From contig JAWWNJ010000163.1 of assembly GCA_037176885.1 (NCBI GenBank), positions 461,859-525,858 on the forward strand: DNA of 64,000 nucleotides. The letters run 5' to 3'. The position numbers and the translations under genes were made by a program. The stretch comes from Favolaschia claudopus. Taxonomy: Eukaryota; Basidiomycota; Agaricomycetes; Agaricales; Mycenaceae. Shown here piece after piece: positions 1 through 11,829 of this stretch; within the stretch, counting starts at the first letter, position 1, and every line of letters begins with the position of its first letter. The notes under the pieces are model-generated. The model was given only the letters and a program-made list of their open reading frames with translations, made no database searches and was not told the origin of the DNA.

Positions 1-1
1 T

Positions 2-1378
2 CTAGGCACAAACAACCTCTTTGTCTCGATGCTGGACTACGAATCGTCTGACTCGACGGAGACACTCACAGATCTCTGCGAGGCTGTCTTGACGCTGCTG
101 GGTGTGCCGTTTCGCATTCGTCGCGTTCCTGGCATGACGGCCGATCCCGCGGCGGCGTACTACCCCTTGGAGGAGGCCCACATGCGCAATCTAGCGCTCG
201 AGCCATTGCATGAGCTACGGAAGAAACGTGGTATCAATTTCCATCGCGTCATCTGGCTCAAGGGTTTTACGTGCCCGAATGATATATTTGAGACAATCAA
301 GGTCAGCTTTGTGAATGAGGCGGCTATGGTTTGTGGCATGGATTGGGCGGAACACAACGGTTTCTTCATCTTCTCGGATCGGTATGCACTAGCTCTTCTG
401 TCTATAACCTTCTTCTCATCTTCTCATCTATGTATAGGTGGAGGACGCGCGATATCGACGGCGACCAATTCCGACAGTCAAAGTCCTCCTCGAAGGCGGA
501 GGCTGTTCCTCCGCGCGACCATCTCGGGGCCTCCCGTTATGCGCAGCATCTGCCCTTTCAGGTTTTCTGCTGCGAGTCGGGTACCCACGTCGTCGACCCT
601 GCTCAATCGTACTATAAAGATATCGCATATCGCGCTGGCACCGACTTCCACAATCTCAGTAAAGCGGACCCGGTACCAAATCGTGATCCTGACGCGGCTT
701 GTCTCGACAGCAGCCAGGCGTGGTTTTGCCGCGATCTCTGGGTGCGCAGCGCACGCGACTCGATGGACGAGGTCGACAAAGTCAATAACCATGACTCGGA
801 CCACAGAGTGCACCGTCGCGCAGCGGTGGCTGAAAGGGAGCCGCTCGCCGAACCGGAAGCTGCACCGCAGATTGAAGCTGCTGCAGGACAAGCGCAAGCC
901 GCAGCTGGACGGCGTCCAGCCGCTGGCCCTGCGGTCGACGCGGATGCTAACGCAGGATCTGACTACGACGCGATGCCTGAAGATGATATTGAGGGCACAC
1001 CAGAGGAGCCACCCTTCGTCGAGTCGGACCCCGTTCATCTCTCGATGCCAAACTCTGTTTTCCGTCCCGCCAGAATACTCGTAAACCCGCGATGCGTCAC
1101 GACTTACGCCGGAGTAAGCCACACCCAACTCGCCCTCGACTTGTTTGGAACTGGGGAGGGTGATACCTCGCAAGCGGGTGTGGGGAAGTACGTGCTTGAA
1201 GACTGGGAGGGTGCGCCGGAGAGCTTTGTGTGTCAAGAACAGCGGTAAGTGGTGTCCTGTCCTCCTAGTTCCGGCGTTCGTCTGCTTACCTGTATATATT
1301 AGACAAACGGGAGGACGTAAGGCGACAAAAACTCAGAGAAGATTGGGATTCTCGATTCATGACGAGCTACAACGCTAG
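2..1378 (+). CDS. CAP59-family mannosyltransferase, 3' portion
   Basis: The gene enters from the left edge, so its 5' end is missing. Three exons fit: 2-381, 438-1244 and 1303-1378, with GT-AG introns. A TAA at 1246 is removed if the GTAAGT donor at 1245 is used, giving a tail that ends LGFSIHDELQR. Recognisable stretches of the fungal CAP59 family (capsule-associated alpha-1,3-mannosyltransferase-like proteins, Golgi type II membrane glycosyltransferases) are RVIWLKGFTCPNDI, DIDGDQFRQSK, QVFCCESGTHVVDP, and RPARILVNPRCVTTYAGVSH near the C terminus. Between them lies an Ala/Glu-rich low-complexity segment at about 740-1000. The exon lengths sum to 421 codons. The family is confident; the exact acceptor sugar cannot be told from sequence. 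The N-terminal membrane anchor is outside the window. Confidence 0.88.
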
Positions 1379-1971
1379 TCACTGCGAGGTGTACTCATAT
1401 TGATTACTAGACTACGTGTATGTATAATAGCCTAATGGATGTTCTAATTCGGGTTCTACTCATCCATCAACCCTTATAAGGCAGTTTGTGGCAGTGTCCG
1501 ATACCCAACAGCCGCCGATATATTCCATCGAACAGCTTTCCAAGATTCGACCAGTCCAGTGGATTTTGTGGTGTCGACATCGAGTGGAAAGACATTCGAT
1601 AATCAGAGCCAGACAAATCAAACCAGGTGGGCGATAAAATCCGAAATCAGCAAACGAAAACATCACCCATTGAATGTCTCCGTTTTGGGAGACTCGTGGA
1701 CACGCACACCGTTACTGTTTCGATTTCTCTCGGCCGAGGCATCTTGGCCAGAGGTGTCCACACATTCACGTCTTACCGCTTGGATTCACTTTCGGCTGGA
1801 CGACTGTCGGTTGCGCTGCGTTCTTGAATAGAGTAGTTTGAACATTGGTGGCTGTCGCTAGACTTAGCAGCCCGTGACTGTAAAGACGGACGCAGAGCAA
1901 GCAGCGTCACGGTTGTGCACTGTTACAGAACATCGGGAGAGTCGCACCGCGCCACCAAACGTTACTGATAC
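1379..1971. other. intergenic region, convergent genes
   Basis: About 590 bp between the stop codons of the CAP59-family gene (+) and the SLD7-like gene (-). Short open frames occur on both strands but none has splice logic or recognisable protein sequence. Probably 3' UTRs. Confidence 0.6.
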
Positions 1972-3258
1972 TCAAGATCTATTCTGTCCTTTGGTATTCC
2001 GCATCTCAGACGGTACATACATGTTGACATGTATCTTGACCAACCGCTCGACCGACTTGAAGTCTACGGCCGACTTCCTCATCTCGCCTCGCTGGTCACA
2101 ATGTTAGAGTCTACCGTTAATGGGAGGGAGGCGAGTTGGTACAATACTTACAAGAGCGAATAAGACACCTCGATATACTATGCCGTATATATCTTTGTAT
2201 TCGGGGTGGGATTTCGAGATGGGGAGCTGGTGGAGGACGTTTTGTTTTATGATCTGAATAATACAAAGTGTGTTAGAAGAGTGAAAGGATGGCGAATGAA
2301 TAGATGCGCACAGTTTTATTCGCTTTTTCCATCTGGTTTTCCGCATCAGACTCGTCGGCACCGCGTTTCCGCTTTCCTTTGTGCTCTACGGCTTCACCCC
2401 GCCCGTTGCCGAATACGTCGTCCTCCTCGTTGTCTGCAACGGGTGCACGTTCGCGCTCTTTCCCGGCGCGGGGGACTGCGGGGATTTTGAAGTGTGCCAC
2501 GGAAGCGCTCGAGCTGGCTTCAGGTATCGTATCCATACCCATACCGACGCGTACGGTGCTGCCTAGACTTGCGGCGCTAAGCGTGCGTTTGGGGACGGCG
2601 AAAGGATTGCTGCTGGTGCTGGCGGAGCGGTCCAGGCGAATTGGGGGACGGCGGGGAGTGGGATCGTCTGGTCGGGGGAGGCGAAGCAAGGAGGGAGCGG
2701 GGGGAGCTGGCATGATGCGTGCTACGACAAGCTCTATGTCGGTGGTGGCATGTTGGGGACGGGCAAATATGAGCATCTGGGTTGTCTCGGGGCCGTCGCT
2801 GTCGCCTAACGAGACCTTGATGCCGGTCTGCATGGACGGGGATGGGTCGAGGCAGAACATGTTTTCAAAGTAGATTCGGGTGAGGGTGGCGGAAGGGTGG
2901 ATGTCCCTGCAAGAGTTGACTGAACACGCCGCCAAGCCAAGAAATTTGAAAGACGGGGACACATATGCACGCACATGGTTATGCCACCAGCCTCGTCGAG
3001 GTACGTGTCGGCAAGTTTTGTCGTTCCCATCCACCGGAGACTCGGTCTGCCACGCATAGATTCAAGAGCCAGTGCGAGGGGGCTGTCGAGAAGTCTGTTG
3101 CCGGAGCCAGAGGGATCGAGATGTGCAGCGAAGGTGAGCCCGTCGAGGAGGAGATACGAGTCGGGCAGCGAGAGGGCGCCGCGGTACAGTAGACGAAAGC
3201 CGGACGTCGGGCGGGGCGGCGTCGGGGTTGTGATGTTGATCGCAGGTGCTGGTTGCAT
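1972..3258 (-). CDS. SLD7-like DNA replication factor
   Basis: Four exons on the minus strand: 3258-2975, 2906-2312, 2253-2152 and 2091-1972, with clean GT-AG introns and a sum of 367 codons. The first exon contains LLYRGALSLPDSYLLLDGLT and ALALESMRGRPSLR. The last two exons join to give PEYKDIYGIVYRGVLFAL followed by VERLVKIHVNMYV. This N-terminal plus C-terminal pairing resembles fungal Sld7, which partners Sld3 in firing replication origins. I recognise the C-terminal pattern but cannot run a profile search, so the name is tentative. The middle is Ser/Pro-rich with a basic patch (KGKRKR) that could be a nuclear signal. The gene is divergent from NEDD8, 100 bp apart, and should share its promoter. 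If it is not Sld7, it is a conserved basidiomycete protein of unknown role. Confidence 0.6.
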
Positions 3259-3358
3259 TGAACGCGTCGTTTGTTGACGCGTTGTTTGCCATCAACCCAA
3301 CCGGGAAGAGCAGTAACACTGTGACGCGCGCACACTTTCTTTCTAATTCACCACCACC
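3259..3358. promoter_or_regulatory. compact divergent promoter, SLD7-like / NEDD8
   Basis: Only 100 bp separate the two start codons, so both genes must be driven from this stretch. No clear TATA box is visible. The NEDD8 ATG sits in a CCACCACC context. Confidence 0.5.
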
Positions 3359-3814
3359 ATGTTAATCAAAGTCAAGGTCTGCCATCTCCTCCTCCACCCA
3401 TGTGTTGTTCAACTCAAATCCAGGCTATAGACACTCACAGGGAAAGAGGTACGCACTCCCTCGACGCGCGTTCCTGCTGTTTAATCGCGACAATTAACAG
3501 ATCGAGCTGGATATTGACCCCGATGACAAGGTATCTTCGCCGCTAGACCCCGGCAGGACCCTCCGTTTAATGCATCGCCTCCATCGCATAGATCACCCGT
3601 ATTAAGGAGAAAGTAGAGGAGCAGTCGGGCGTGCCGCCGCCACAGCAGCGGCTAATCTTTTCTGGGCGGCAGATGTGCGCCCACTTGTCCTTTGTCTTCT
3701 TTTTACGCGCACTTATTTCTCTTCAGGCAAGACGACAAGACCGCCAAAGATTTCAACATCACCGCTGGCGCCGTGCTGCATCTGGTCCTTGCTCTTCGTG
3801 GCGGTGCTCAGTGA
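3359..3814 (+). CDS. RUB1: NEDD8/Rub1 ubiquitin-like protein
   Basis: Five small exons (3359-3376, 3431-3448, 3501-3530, 3592-3674, 3727-3814) encode 78 residues. The product opens MLIKVKTLTGKE and contains [19 protein letters not shown], the ubiquitin-fold surface typical of NEDD8, then a tail of [10 protein letters not shown] followed by Ala-Gln. The RGG at residues 74-76 is the conjugation end; the two extra residues must be removed by a processing protease before activation by the Uba3/Ula1 E1 and transfer to cullins. Ala at residue 72, where ubiquitin has Arg, is the known NEDD8 discriminator and is present (L-A-L-R-G-G). The first two exons are only 18 nt each, so automated pipelines may miss this gene. 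The three longest splice junctions and the family match make this firm. Confidence 0.93.
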
Positions 3815-4129
3815 CTTGCATCCTCTCATCGCGATTTTCGGACCCGGAACGAGTGGCGATTGTACTCATAAACACCAACCTGTAGACCGCACATTGTCAT
3901 CATGTTTTCTTTATCCATAATTCCTTGCTTGCTTGCTGCTTTCCTCTTTGTTTTGTGATTCCGTTTCCGACGTGCAAATTTTTCATTTTGGGATACAAAA
4001 ACACTTTATGAAGCAAGATACAAAGCAACAAAGTGTGTGTGTACTAATGTCCTTCTTCCTCATTTGTCTGTCTATCGGCGCGGGTCTCTTTGTACCCGCC
4101 GTCTAATCTCTCGAGAAACTCTTCTCATA
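3815..4129. other. intergenic region, convergent genes
   Basis: About 315 bp between the NEDD8 stop and the glycogen synthase stop. It is T-rich and holds no supported gene; probably two facing 3' UTRs. Confidence 0.6.
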
Positions 4130-6867
4130 TTAATGGCCATTCACCGTCTCGTTGCCTACCTGGCTCAACGCAGCATCCGCCTTTTCGAGATCGCGCTCGC
4201 TCAAACTCCTGAACGCGCCCCCTCCAGGCGTCGACGCGCCACTCATCACACTCCCTGCGCGGCTACGCACCTTCATCACAAGCGGGCTGTGTGTGCACCG
4301 TAAATCAACAGCCCAGAACGAAAAAAGCAAACCACTCACAAAGGATACGAATCCTCCTCTTCACTTGCGCCGGGCCACTGATTGTACCCTCGGTAGTCGC
4401 TCGTTTGGAGAGCTTGCATCTAGCGTGCCACTCTCAACAACAAAACGCGTTTTGATTTCTTTCGGTTCTTACCTCCTCTGTCAGAGTTCCCATATCCCCG
4501 GGTGTCGCGATACCCTTAAACCGTGGACTTGCAGGTACGCTAGGCGCCATCCAGCCTTGCCGCTCACTCGCACCAAAGTAGTCTTCGTCTGCGTCCTCGT
4601 CGTCGCCATTGGTTTGGAACGCGTCGGGATACGCGCTACAGGCAAGTTGTGAATTGGATGTACGCGATTCATATGCAGGAAACCCACCGCCTCAGCGCCA
4701 ACTGGCGGGACTTGCTGTATTCAATGCCAAGGTTCTTCCAGTCGAGCAGCGGTGATAGACGCTCAACGCGGTTGCGCTAAAAACAGTCAGAACCTTTCAC
4801 TCGTAGAAGCAACGGCAAATACCAACCTGGTTAATCCGCTGCCGCCTTGACTTTTGGGTAAAGGCGTGCATATAATCAGCGAGTTGTTGCACGGCGTCTT
4901 CAACACTCTGCGAGCGGCGATCGACAATATAGCACCCCTCGTCCTGCGGGCGCTCGATCAAATCCGCCATAAAGCATCCGAATCCAGAGAGATTCGTCGT
5001 GATGCTCGGGATGCCCATCTGCAAGAAAACGCGGCATCGATCAGACCGTGCATTGCGCTCGATAAAATGCATGAAAGACGCACGACGGTGCACTCCGCCG
5101 GGGTATAGCCCCACGGCTCATAGTAGCTGGGGAAAACGCCGAGATGCGTCCCACGAACAAACTCCTCGTAGTCAAGCCCAAGAATAGGGTTGGAACTGTT
5201 GAGGAAGTCGGGATGGAAGACAATCTTGACACGGTCCGAGGCGTCATTGAAGAGCCGGACGCGGCGAATCTGAACGGAGTCTGTAAACGCCTGAAGAAAA
5301 AGCAGCAGGGAGTCCACATACCTGACTCAAAATCGGATCGTTGGCATCGTCAGCCATATTGTGCGTCGTAATTGGCGGTAGACTGTTGCGCTTGAGCGCA
5401 AATATACGGCGTTTGAGGAGAACGAGGTCCTCGTCGGAAAGGAGCTTATCGGCGTTTGGCAGGGTCCCATTCGCGGACGAATCTCTGGCATCGTATTCAG
5501 TTCGGACGGATTAATTGACCAGAGGAACGGCGCGCACCCGTTGAACCTGGCAGAGCTTTCGAACAAACGTGCGCCGATGCGGTTTTGGATCTCGGTGACA
5601 GTATCGCGGAGCTGCTTGGTGACGGCCTGACCCTTGAGGGCTTCGATGGTGTACGAGTGCGTCGCAGCGGGCATGATGATGAAGGCGACGACGGTGACGG
5701 CCGAGTTGCTGGAAGAAAGAGGCTCAGCCTTCGCTTCGTTATGATGGGTTTGGCAGACGCACGCTTTTTGGAGACGGTAATTTAACCGCGCGAGAGACTC
5801 GATGAACATGTCGACGCCTTTGTTTCGGTACTCGTACCTGCCGGCGGTGAACATCTGGAAAGAAGAACTTCATCAGGGCAATCCACAGGGAAGCTGTATC
5901 GACGCACGTATAGCGTGTTATCAAGGTCGAAATCATAGTGGCCGTAGAAATGGCCACGAACAAACTCGTCGATCTTTGCCTTTGAAGTTGCATGTCGGTT
6001 CTGGAACTCGTGCATAGCCTGGAACTTGACGACATTAAGTCCGTTAGGAACGACACCGTCGGGCTTGCGCTTTAAGAGGTGCTCAGCCTCGTATGCGGTG
6101 ATATGGGAGACAGTGGTAAAAACGTCGGCGCAGTGAGTCGCACTGCGCTCGATGCAGTAGCGATGGTAGATGCCGCGCTTGCCTGCCTCATGGTCAACGT
6201 CAAAATACTGGAGGTTGTTGTAGAAGTCAACGCTTCCCGCGCAGAGGTAGCGCCCCAGCAGGGTGGCGTGGGTTGTGAAGACGGTGGTGACGTCGATGTG
6301 GCGCTTGCGGCAAAGCGGGATGGCCAGCCCGGCCTGCCATTCGTGGAAGTGCGCGACGACGGCGGTGGTGAGCTGGCGCGCGACGTACTCGCCGAGGAAC
6401 CAGGCGACGAGGTAGCCGAATACTATGGTTTCGTTTGTTTCGTGGTCGTTTGGCGGAGACGGGATGCCGGCGAGGTTCCAGAGATCGCCTTTCCACTCAT
6501 CTAGCCGGGAGTACATGGAGCCGGTGTCGAAGAGGAGGACGTGGGGGGCGCCCTCGATGAGCCAGCGACCGTAGAGGGCCTTTACGCCCTGGGCGCGCAT
6601 CGCTTCGAGGGTGGAGGCGATATGGGGATCGGAGGGTTCCTCGGCCTCGACCTCCATGGGGGCGGTCTTGTACGACAGCGGGCCGATGAGGCAGTAGCGG
6701 TCGCCATACTCGGAGACGGTGACGGGGACTTTAGTCTTGATTACGGTGTAGATGCCGCCAACTTTGTTGGCGACCTCCCAGGCACATTCAAAGAGGAGAC
6801 TAGACGGGGGGTCAGCAAAGACACGTCGTTTGCAGTCGACTTACGCGTTGCGCACGTCGCGGGACAT
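4130..6867 (-). CDS. GSY1: glycogen synthase (GT3 family)
   Basis: Eleven exons on the minus strand sum to 743 codons: 6867-6845, 6799-5908, 5854-5763, 5708-5538, 5484-5322, 5290-5084, 5018-4827, 4776-4688, 4635-4473, 4419-4340 and 4286-4130. The start MSRDVRN leads into [19 protein letters not shown], the UDP-glucose-binding KVGGIY loop of eukaryotic GT3 synthases. Further landmarks are [37 protein letters not shown] and the C-terminal catalytic block [16 protein letters not shown] with its paired glutamates. The enzyme extends alpha-1,4-glucan from UDP-glucose in the cytosol. The acidic and serine-rich tail after about residue 650 is where fungal enzymes are phosphorylated, and a DSYPFPL stretch is present. 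The Arg cluster that binds glucose-6-phosphate is expected near [11 protein letters not shown]. Length fits the family (about 700-750). Whether GSY1 or GSY2 applies is arbitrary, since basidiomycetes usually have one gene. Confidence 0.95.
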
Positions 6868-7125
6868 GGCAGACAGTGTTCGAAGCTCAAAACTCGACGT
6901 GACGTCACCCGCCGCCATTTTGCTCCTGTCACGCTGTCACACGCTTCTTCTTGGAAGTAACTCTCGGACCGGACAAACCGACCGCACAGAAACCGTGAAT
7001 CCCAAAGAGTTACACTACATAGTCGAGACATCGGTCCGCATTATAAGAAAAAACACAGTATACAGCTGCAGACGCAATACAACCGCCGCCACCGCTACTA
7101 CTTATCGTAGCGGCAGCAGCGCACC

Positions 7126-8221
7126 CTACGCATCAGTCTTCATCCCATCGTCCTTTCCACTCTGTCCGCCGCCGAGATGGGGGTCGATGGCGTCGCCCTG
7201 GACACTAGCGTCACCGTCGGGATCTGTGCCGCTGGGGCCTGCTGCGCCGTTGGTTGCAGCGTACTCTGCGCCAGCGTCTGGAGGGAACTCGGCGTGGAAG
7301 GGGGCAGGGACGATCACGGCGCGCTGGAATCGGGTGCGAAAGTCCTCGGCGGTGGCTGGAGGGGCAGCGCCGGGAGGGTAGGTGTATGGGGGATTGGAGG
7401 GTGCGCCGGGAGGAAAGTCGGGGTGGGAGTGCGAGTAGGGCATGCCACGGCGCTGCAGAAGATGTCAATATTTCTTTTTTGAATGATTTTACACAAGAGC
7501 AGAAACTCACGGCCTGATCCCAGCGATCCCATGCCTCGGCTATTACAGGCTCTAAACTTGCGAGCTCGTCGTTGGTCATGTTAAGTGTACGCAACAAGTG
7601 CTGCTTGAGCAATGGAGCGCAAGAGAAGGAGAGGAGGAGGGTGGTCGCGAATGTCTGGCCGCCGTGAGCGGGGCCGGGGGGAAAGGGGGGCTCAGCGCCT
7701 TGGGGTGCTTGTTGTGCGAGGAGTTGCTGGTGGAGTTCATGGGACATAACTTGTTGGTATTGGCCGTCTGCATTGACGCGATAATGTATTTCTTCGGCAA
7801 TACTCCCCGGACCAGGGCCGGGGCCCATGACATCGTTGCCCATGTCGAGGCCGAGCTCGCGCATCTTGCGCTGCTTGACGAGCTGGCGGTGCTTGCGCTG
7901 TCTCTCGCGTGCGGCGGCCCTTACGCGCTCGCGACGAGCCTGTTCATCGGGAGAGAGCTCAGAGTCGTGGGGCGTCTGCGGGGGCTGATGTTGGTGAGAC
8001 GGGGGCTGCTGGTGGAGGTAGGGGTCTTGCGGGGGAGGGTGGGGATACGCGTCGTGTACGGGGGGTGGTGGAAATGGCATGGGAGCAGAAGGGATACCTG
8101 TTGCGGCCCTGTCGCGTTCCCGTTTGCGACGCTGGCGCTCAGCAGCCTTTTCGCGTTTTGCGCGTTGACTTGGGGTCTCGTTTTCGCGAGGACGTTTGCG
8201 AGGACTATCCTTTTCCATCAC
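7126..8221 (-). CDS. basic nuclear-type protein, function unknown
   Basis: Two exons (8221-7511 and 7452-7126) sum to 346 codons; the junction is phase 0 and restores the frame. Either of two adjacent ATGs (8221 or 8218) could be the start. The N terminus is strongly basic (KRPREN, then SQRAKREKAAERQRRKRERD), followed by a Pro/His/Gln-rich stretch and a second basic helix (ARRERVRAAARERQRKHRQL). A conserved-looking helix with LNMTNDELASLEPVIAEAWD precedes the intron. The C terminus is Pro/Gly/Asp-rich. This composition suggests a nuclear DNA- or RNA-binding protein; the basic helices recall bZIP basic regions but no leucine zipper heptads follow. I do not recognise the family. It is divergent from ERG11. 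Confidence 0.7.
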
Positions 8222-8610
8222 GTCCGCTGTGACTACCGCGACTCGTCACTGAGGGTCACTCCAGGGTCACTAAAAAGTCACTTACGCGGGCAAGTCACGG
8301 TGTGAAGCAAAACAACGGTCTTTGGTTTCTAACAATGCCAAACAACTGATTTATAGCAATTTCACCTTGCACACACTCAGAGACTGGTGACAGTCTGCTA
8401 CTTGTCTTTTACCGCCCCGCCTTTCTACACGTCGAATCAACGTTGAACCATTATTTTCTAGTTGTCTAGATGGACCCAGTCGGGCCAGTTTGCGGTGGGA
8501 CGACTGCAAGTAGCCGAGAGAATTGATGGGACGTAATTAGACAATGGTTCGATAAAAAATTACTTCAAAATGTCGCGTCCTCGGAGCCTTCCTTCTCACC
8601 CCGCCCCACC
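8222..8610. promoter_or_regulatory. divergent promoter between unknown gene and ERG11
   Basis: About 390 bp between two divergent starts. It includes repeated TCACT/AGTCACT words near 8245-8300 and a T-rich tract. No sterol response element could be named with confidence. Confidence 0.4.
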
Positions 8611-10538
8611 ATGTCATACTCTGCGTTCAACGCCTCCAGTCCACTCTCCGATGTCTGGTCAGGCTATCTCGCACAGGCTCAGCAGGTCCCCAGCTCTCGC
8701 TGGATGATCCTCGCCCTCGTCAACACACCCATCTTGGCCGTCTTCTTCAACGTTCTCTGGCAAAAAATTGCTCCCAAAAAAGCTTCGGACCCACCCCTTG
8801 TCTTCCACTGGCTTCCAATAATTGGCTCTGCTATATGGTACGGCAACGACCCAATTAACTTCTTCCAGACGTGTCAGGAACGGGTGCGTTCGTTTGCCGT
8901 CGTCTCACACTACTTCTCACGCGTCGCAGTACGGGAATGTCTTCACCTTCATCCTCCTCGGCCGCAAGGTCACCGTCGCGCTGTCTCCCAAAGGAAGCAA
9001 CTTTGTCCTAGGCGGAAAGTCGATCGCGTTCAATGCCGAAGGCGCATACACTGTGCGTCAATTATCCAAGTTCTCATACCATATGCTAATATACCTCACA
9101 GCACCTGACGACGCCGGTGTTTGGCAAGGACGTTGTCTACGACTGCCCCAACGAGGTCTTCATGCAGCAGAAAAAGTTTGTCAAGTTTGGCCTTACAACG
9201 GAAAACTTCCGCGCCTACGTTGGCATGATCGAAGACGAGGTCGACGAATACATGAAGAAGGACCCCAGCTTCCGCACGTACCAGGACAACGACATCAACG
9301 AGTGGGGCAGCTTCGACGCCATCCGCGGTATGGCAGAAATCACCATCCTGACCGCCTCCCGTACGCTCCAAGGCCCCGAGGTCCGCGACGGCCTCAACAA
9401 GACCTTCTCGCAACTCTACACCGACCTCGACGGTGGCTTCACGCCGCTCAACTTCCTCTTCGCCAACCTTCCGCTTGAGAGCTACCGCAAGCGCGACCGC
9501 GCGCAGAAGAAGATGAGCGACTTTTATGTCGATATCATCACGCGCAGGAAGACTAATCCCGACGGAGACCACCACTACGATATGATTGCTTCGCTGCTCG
9601 ACCAGAAATATCGCAATGGCGAGAAGCTCAAGGACCACGAGATCGCCCACATTATGATTGCGCTGCTCATGGCCGGACAGCATACTAGCTCTGCTACGCT
9701 TGCCTGGGCGATGCTGCATCTTGCATCTCGACCCGACGTTGCGTAAGTTCCTTTTCTAAACACCGTTTCTGGCGCGGTATCTCAAACCTTGTTCGCTGCA
9801 GGGATGCTCTGTACGACGAACAGGTCAAGCGATTCGGCAACCCCGACGGCTCACTGCGCCCCATGAGCTACGAAGACCTCCGCCAACTCCCCATCCTCGA
9901 CTCCGTCATCCGCGAGACCCTCCGCGTGCACCCGCCCATCCACAGCATCATGCGCCAAGTCCGCGAAGACGTCCCCGTCCCCGCCACCCTCGCCGCCCCG
10001 TCCAAGGACGGCATCTACGTCGTCCCCAAGGACACGTTCGTCCTCGCCTCGCCGCTCATCTCCCAGGTCGACGCAAGGATTTGGAAGGACGGCGCGCAGT
10101 GGCAGCCGGCGCGGTGGAACGATGCGGATGGCGTGGCGGCGCAGGCGCTGCATGCGTATACGGATGAGGCGGGGGAGAAGATCGATTATGGGTTTGGTGC
10201 GGTGAGTAAGGGGACGGATAGTCCGTATCAGCCGTTTGGGGCTGGGAAGCATAGGTGTATTGGCGAGCAGGTGGGTTGTTCGTTATATTATCTCTTATGG
10301 TCCTATGCTGAAGGAAATCATTCTGTTCTTAGTTTGCGTACCTGCAGATTGGCACGATTATTGCGACCGTTATTCGACGACTCGAGCTTAGGCTGCCGAA
10401 CCCCGTACCCGAACACAATTATCATGTACGTCGTTTCTGCGATTTTCTTACATTCGCTGACGGTCGTTCACGTAGACCCTCATTCTGATGCCCAAGGACC
10501 CCAAAAGTATTCACTACCGGCGCAGGAAGTTCGATTGA
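8611..10538 (+). CDS. ERG11: lanosterol 14-alpha-demethylase (CYP51)
   Basis: Six exons (8611-8883, 8930-9052, 9102-9742, 9802-10270, 10333-10425, 10476-10538) sum to 554 codons, the usual size for fungal CYP51. A hydrophobic anchor follows residue 30 (WMILALVNTPILAVFF), placing the enzyme in the ER membrane. Diagnostic CYP51 motifs are present: VVYDCPN with FVKFGL in the B-C region, the I-helix AGQHTSSAT, the K-helix ETLRVHPP, and the haem-binding FGAGKHRCIGE with the axial Cys. The enzyme removes the 14-alpha methyl group of lanosterol or eburicol in ergosterol synthesis and is the target of azoles. The Tyr of the YDCPN motif, a known azole-resistance position in yeasts, is the wild-type residue. 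Terminal IHYRRRKFD is typical of the family. No defect seen. Confidence 0.96.
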
Positions 10539-10787
10539 GGAGAGGACAGATTATATAGAGCGCGTACGCGCAATGCAGTTATAAACGAGAAATAATCATA
10601 ATGCGTGGAATTGAATTGCGAAGTCTGCAACTACGGTCTGTACTGCGAGTTCGAAGAATGAATGGCCAGTGCATACAGAGGTCGCACGGCCACAGTGCCA
10701 GTAATCCTGACATTGAAAAAAATCGCGGATACCGAAAAGTGCATGTTCATACGGTGCGCATGGGTACATAGCAGATGTTTTACTCGT

Positions 10788-11639
10788 CTACTCCTCATCT
10801 TCGTCATCACCGCCCTCCTCCTTCTTGGCGGCCGCCGCAGCCCGCTTGCGCTTAACGCGACCGGGGCGTCCACCACCATACGGCGAGGTGAGGGCAAAGT
10901 CGATGTGTTTTTGCGAGTCGAGACGGACGACGAACGAGGGAACGTTGACGATTTGACGACCGACGCTGCACGAAGCATCAGCATTGAGAATGAAAGTAGG
11001 GGAGGGAAAGGGAAAGAAGGAACGAGGACAACAGCAAAAGTACGGCAACTCACCGAATGTGGCGCTGGCGGATGAGGGTTCGCGCATGGTGGATACTCTT
11101 GGCAAGCCCGCTCTTGAATACCTGGGTCTGCAGCCTGCGCTCCAAGAAGTCCTCGACCTTCAAGGCGAGCACGTAATCGAGACGCATGCGGGTCTCGTCG
11201 AGCACACCGATACGGACGAGCCGACGGATGAGGGCGTTACCCTCGAAGAGACGCTTGGGGTCCTTGTCATCGAGCTTGAGGAGCTCACGGGCGGCACGAC
11301 GAATTTTGGACAGGACAAGGGAGATACGCCAGATCTCGCGCTTGTTGCGGAGGCCGTACTCACCCGCGAGCTACATTAAAAAAACAGTGAGACGCGACGT
11401 CGAAAGCGGAAAAAAGGCAGGAGACCTTGAGCTCGGAGTCGAGACGCGCGGACTCGAAAGGTCGACGAGGGACCTTGTATCTATGGGGCGACGACCGCTT
11501 TTAGCAAAAGCGTTCGAGCAACCCTCCACATTGGCAGTGGATTTTGAATAAGTTTAAGCTCACGTTTTGGAGTGATTCCTCGGTGCCCTACACGGCGTCA
11601 GTAACACATTCCCCGTCGACGCGCGACGTACCTGGGCAT
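10788..11639 (-). CDS. RPS9: 40S ribosomal protein uS4 (S9)
   Basis: Five exons (11639-11632, 11587-11564, 11480-11426, 11370-11054, 10965-10788) sum to 194 codons. The first exon holds only MP and part of the Arg codon, a typical short first exon of fungal ribosomal protein genes. The protein reads [11 protein letters not shown], then [67 protein letters not shown] and [19 protein letters not shown], all characteristic of eukaryotic S9. It is a primary binder of 18S rRNA in the small subunit. The Ala/Lys-rich and acidic tail (GGDDEDEE) is usual. The gene is divergent from RPL21, 190 bp apart. Confidence 0.96.
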
Positions 11640-11829
11640 GGTCTTGCGGCCGGACGATAGGAAAAAGTGAAGAGGATGTAAGAGGCGAGAAAGCTGCCAA
11701 TCACCCCCGCTGCCAGTTCTAGCACAGCCACTCCTAGTTCTGGCACAGCCACTACCAACACGCGCAAACACACATTCGCAGAAACTTTAGTTTTCTGTCT
11801 TCCTCGTCGTCTTCGACGTCCTCCTCAAG
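11640..11829. promoter_or_regulatory. shared divergent promoter of RPS9 and RPL21
   Basis: A 190-bp gap separates the starts of two ribosomal protein genes. It contains a direct repeat with a 21-bp period: AGTTCTAGCACAGCCACTCC at 11715 and its near copy at 11736. This is a good candidate for a ribosomal-protein-gene activator site used in both directions. Pyrimidine-rich sequence precedes the RPL21 start. Confidence 0.6.

Noticed and set aside
1559..1831. Plus-strand open frames between the CAP59-family and SLD7-like genes
   Set aside because: No splice logic, no recognisable protein and atypical composition for a gene here.
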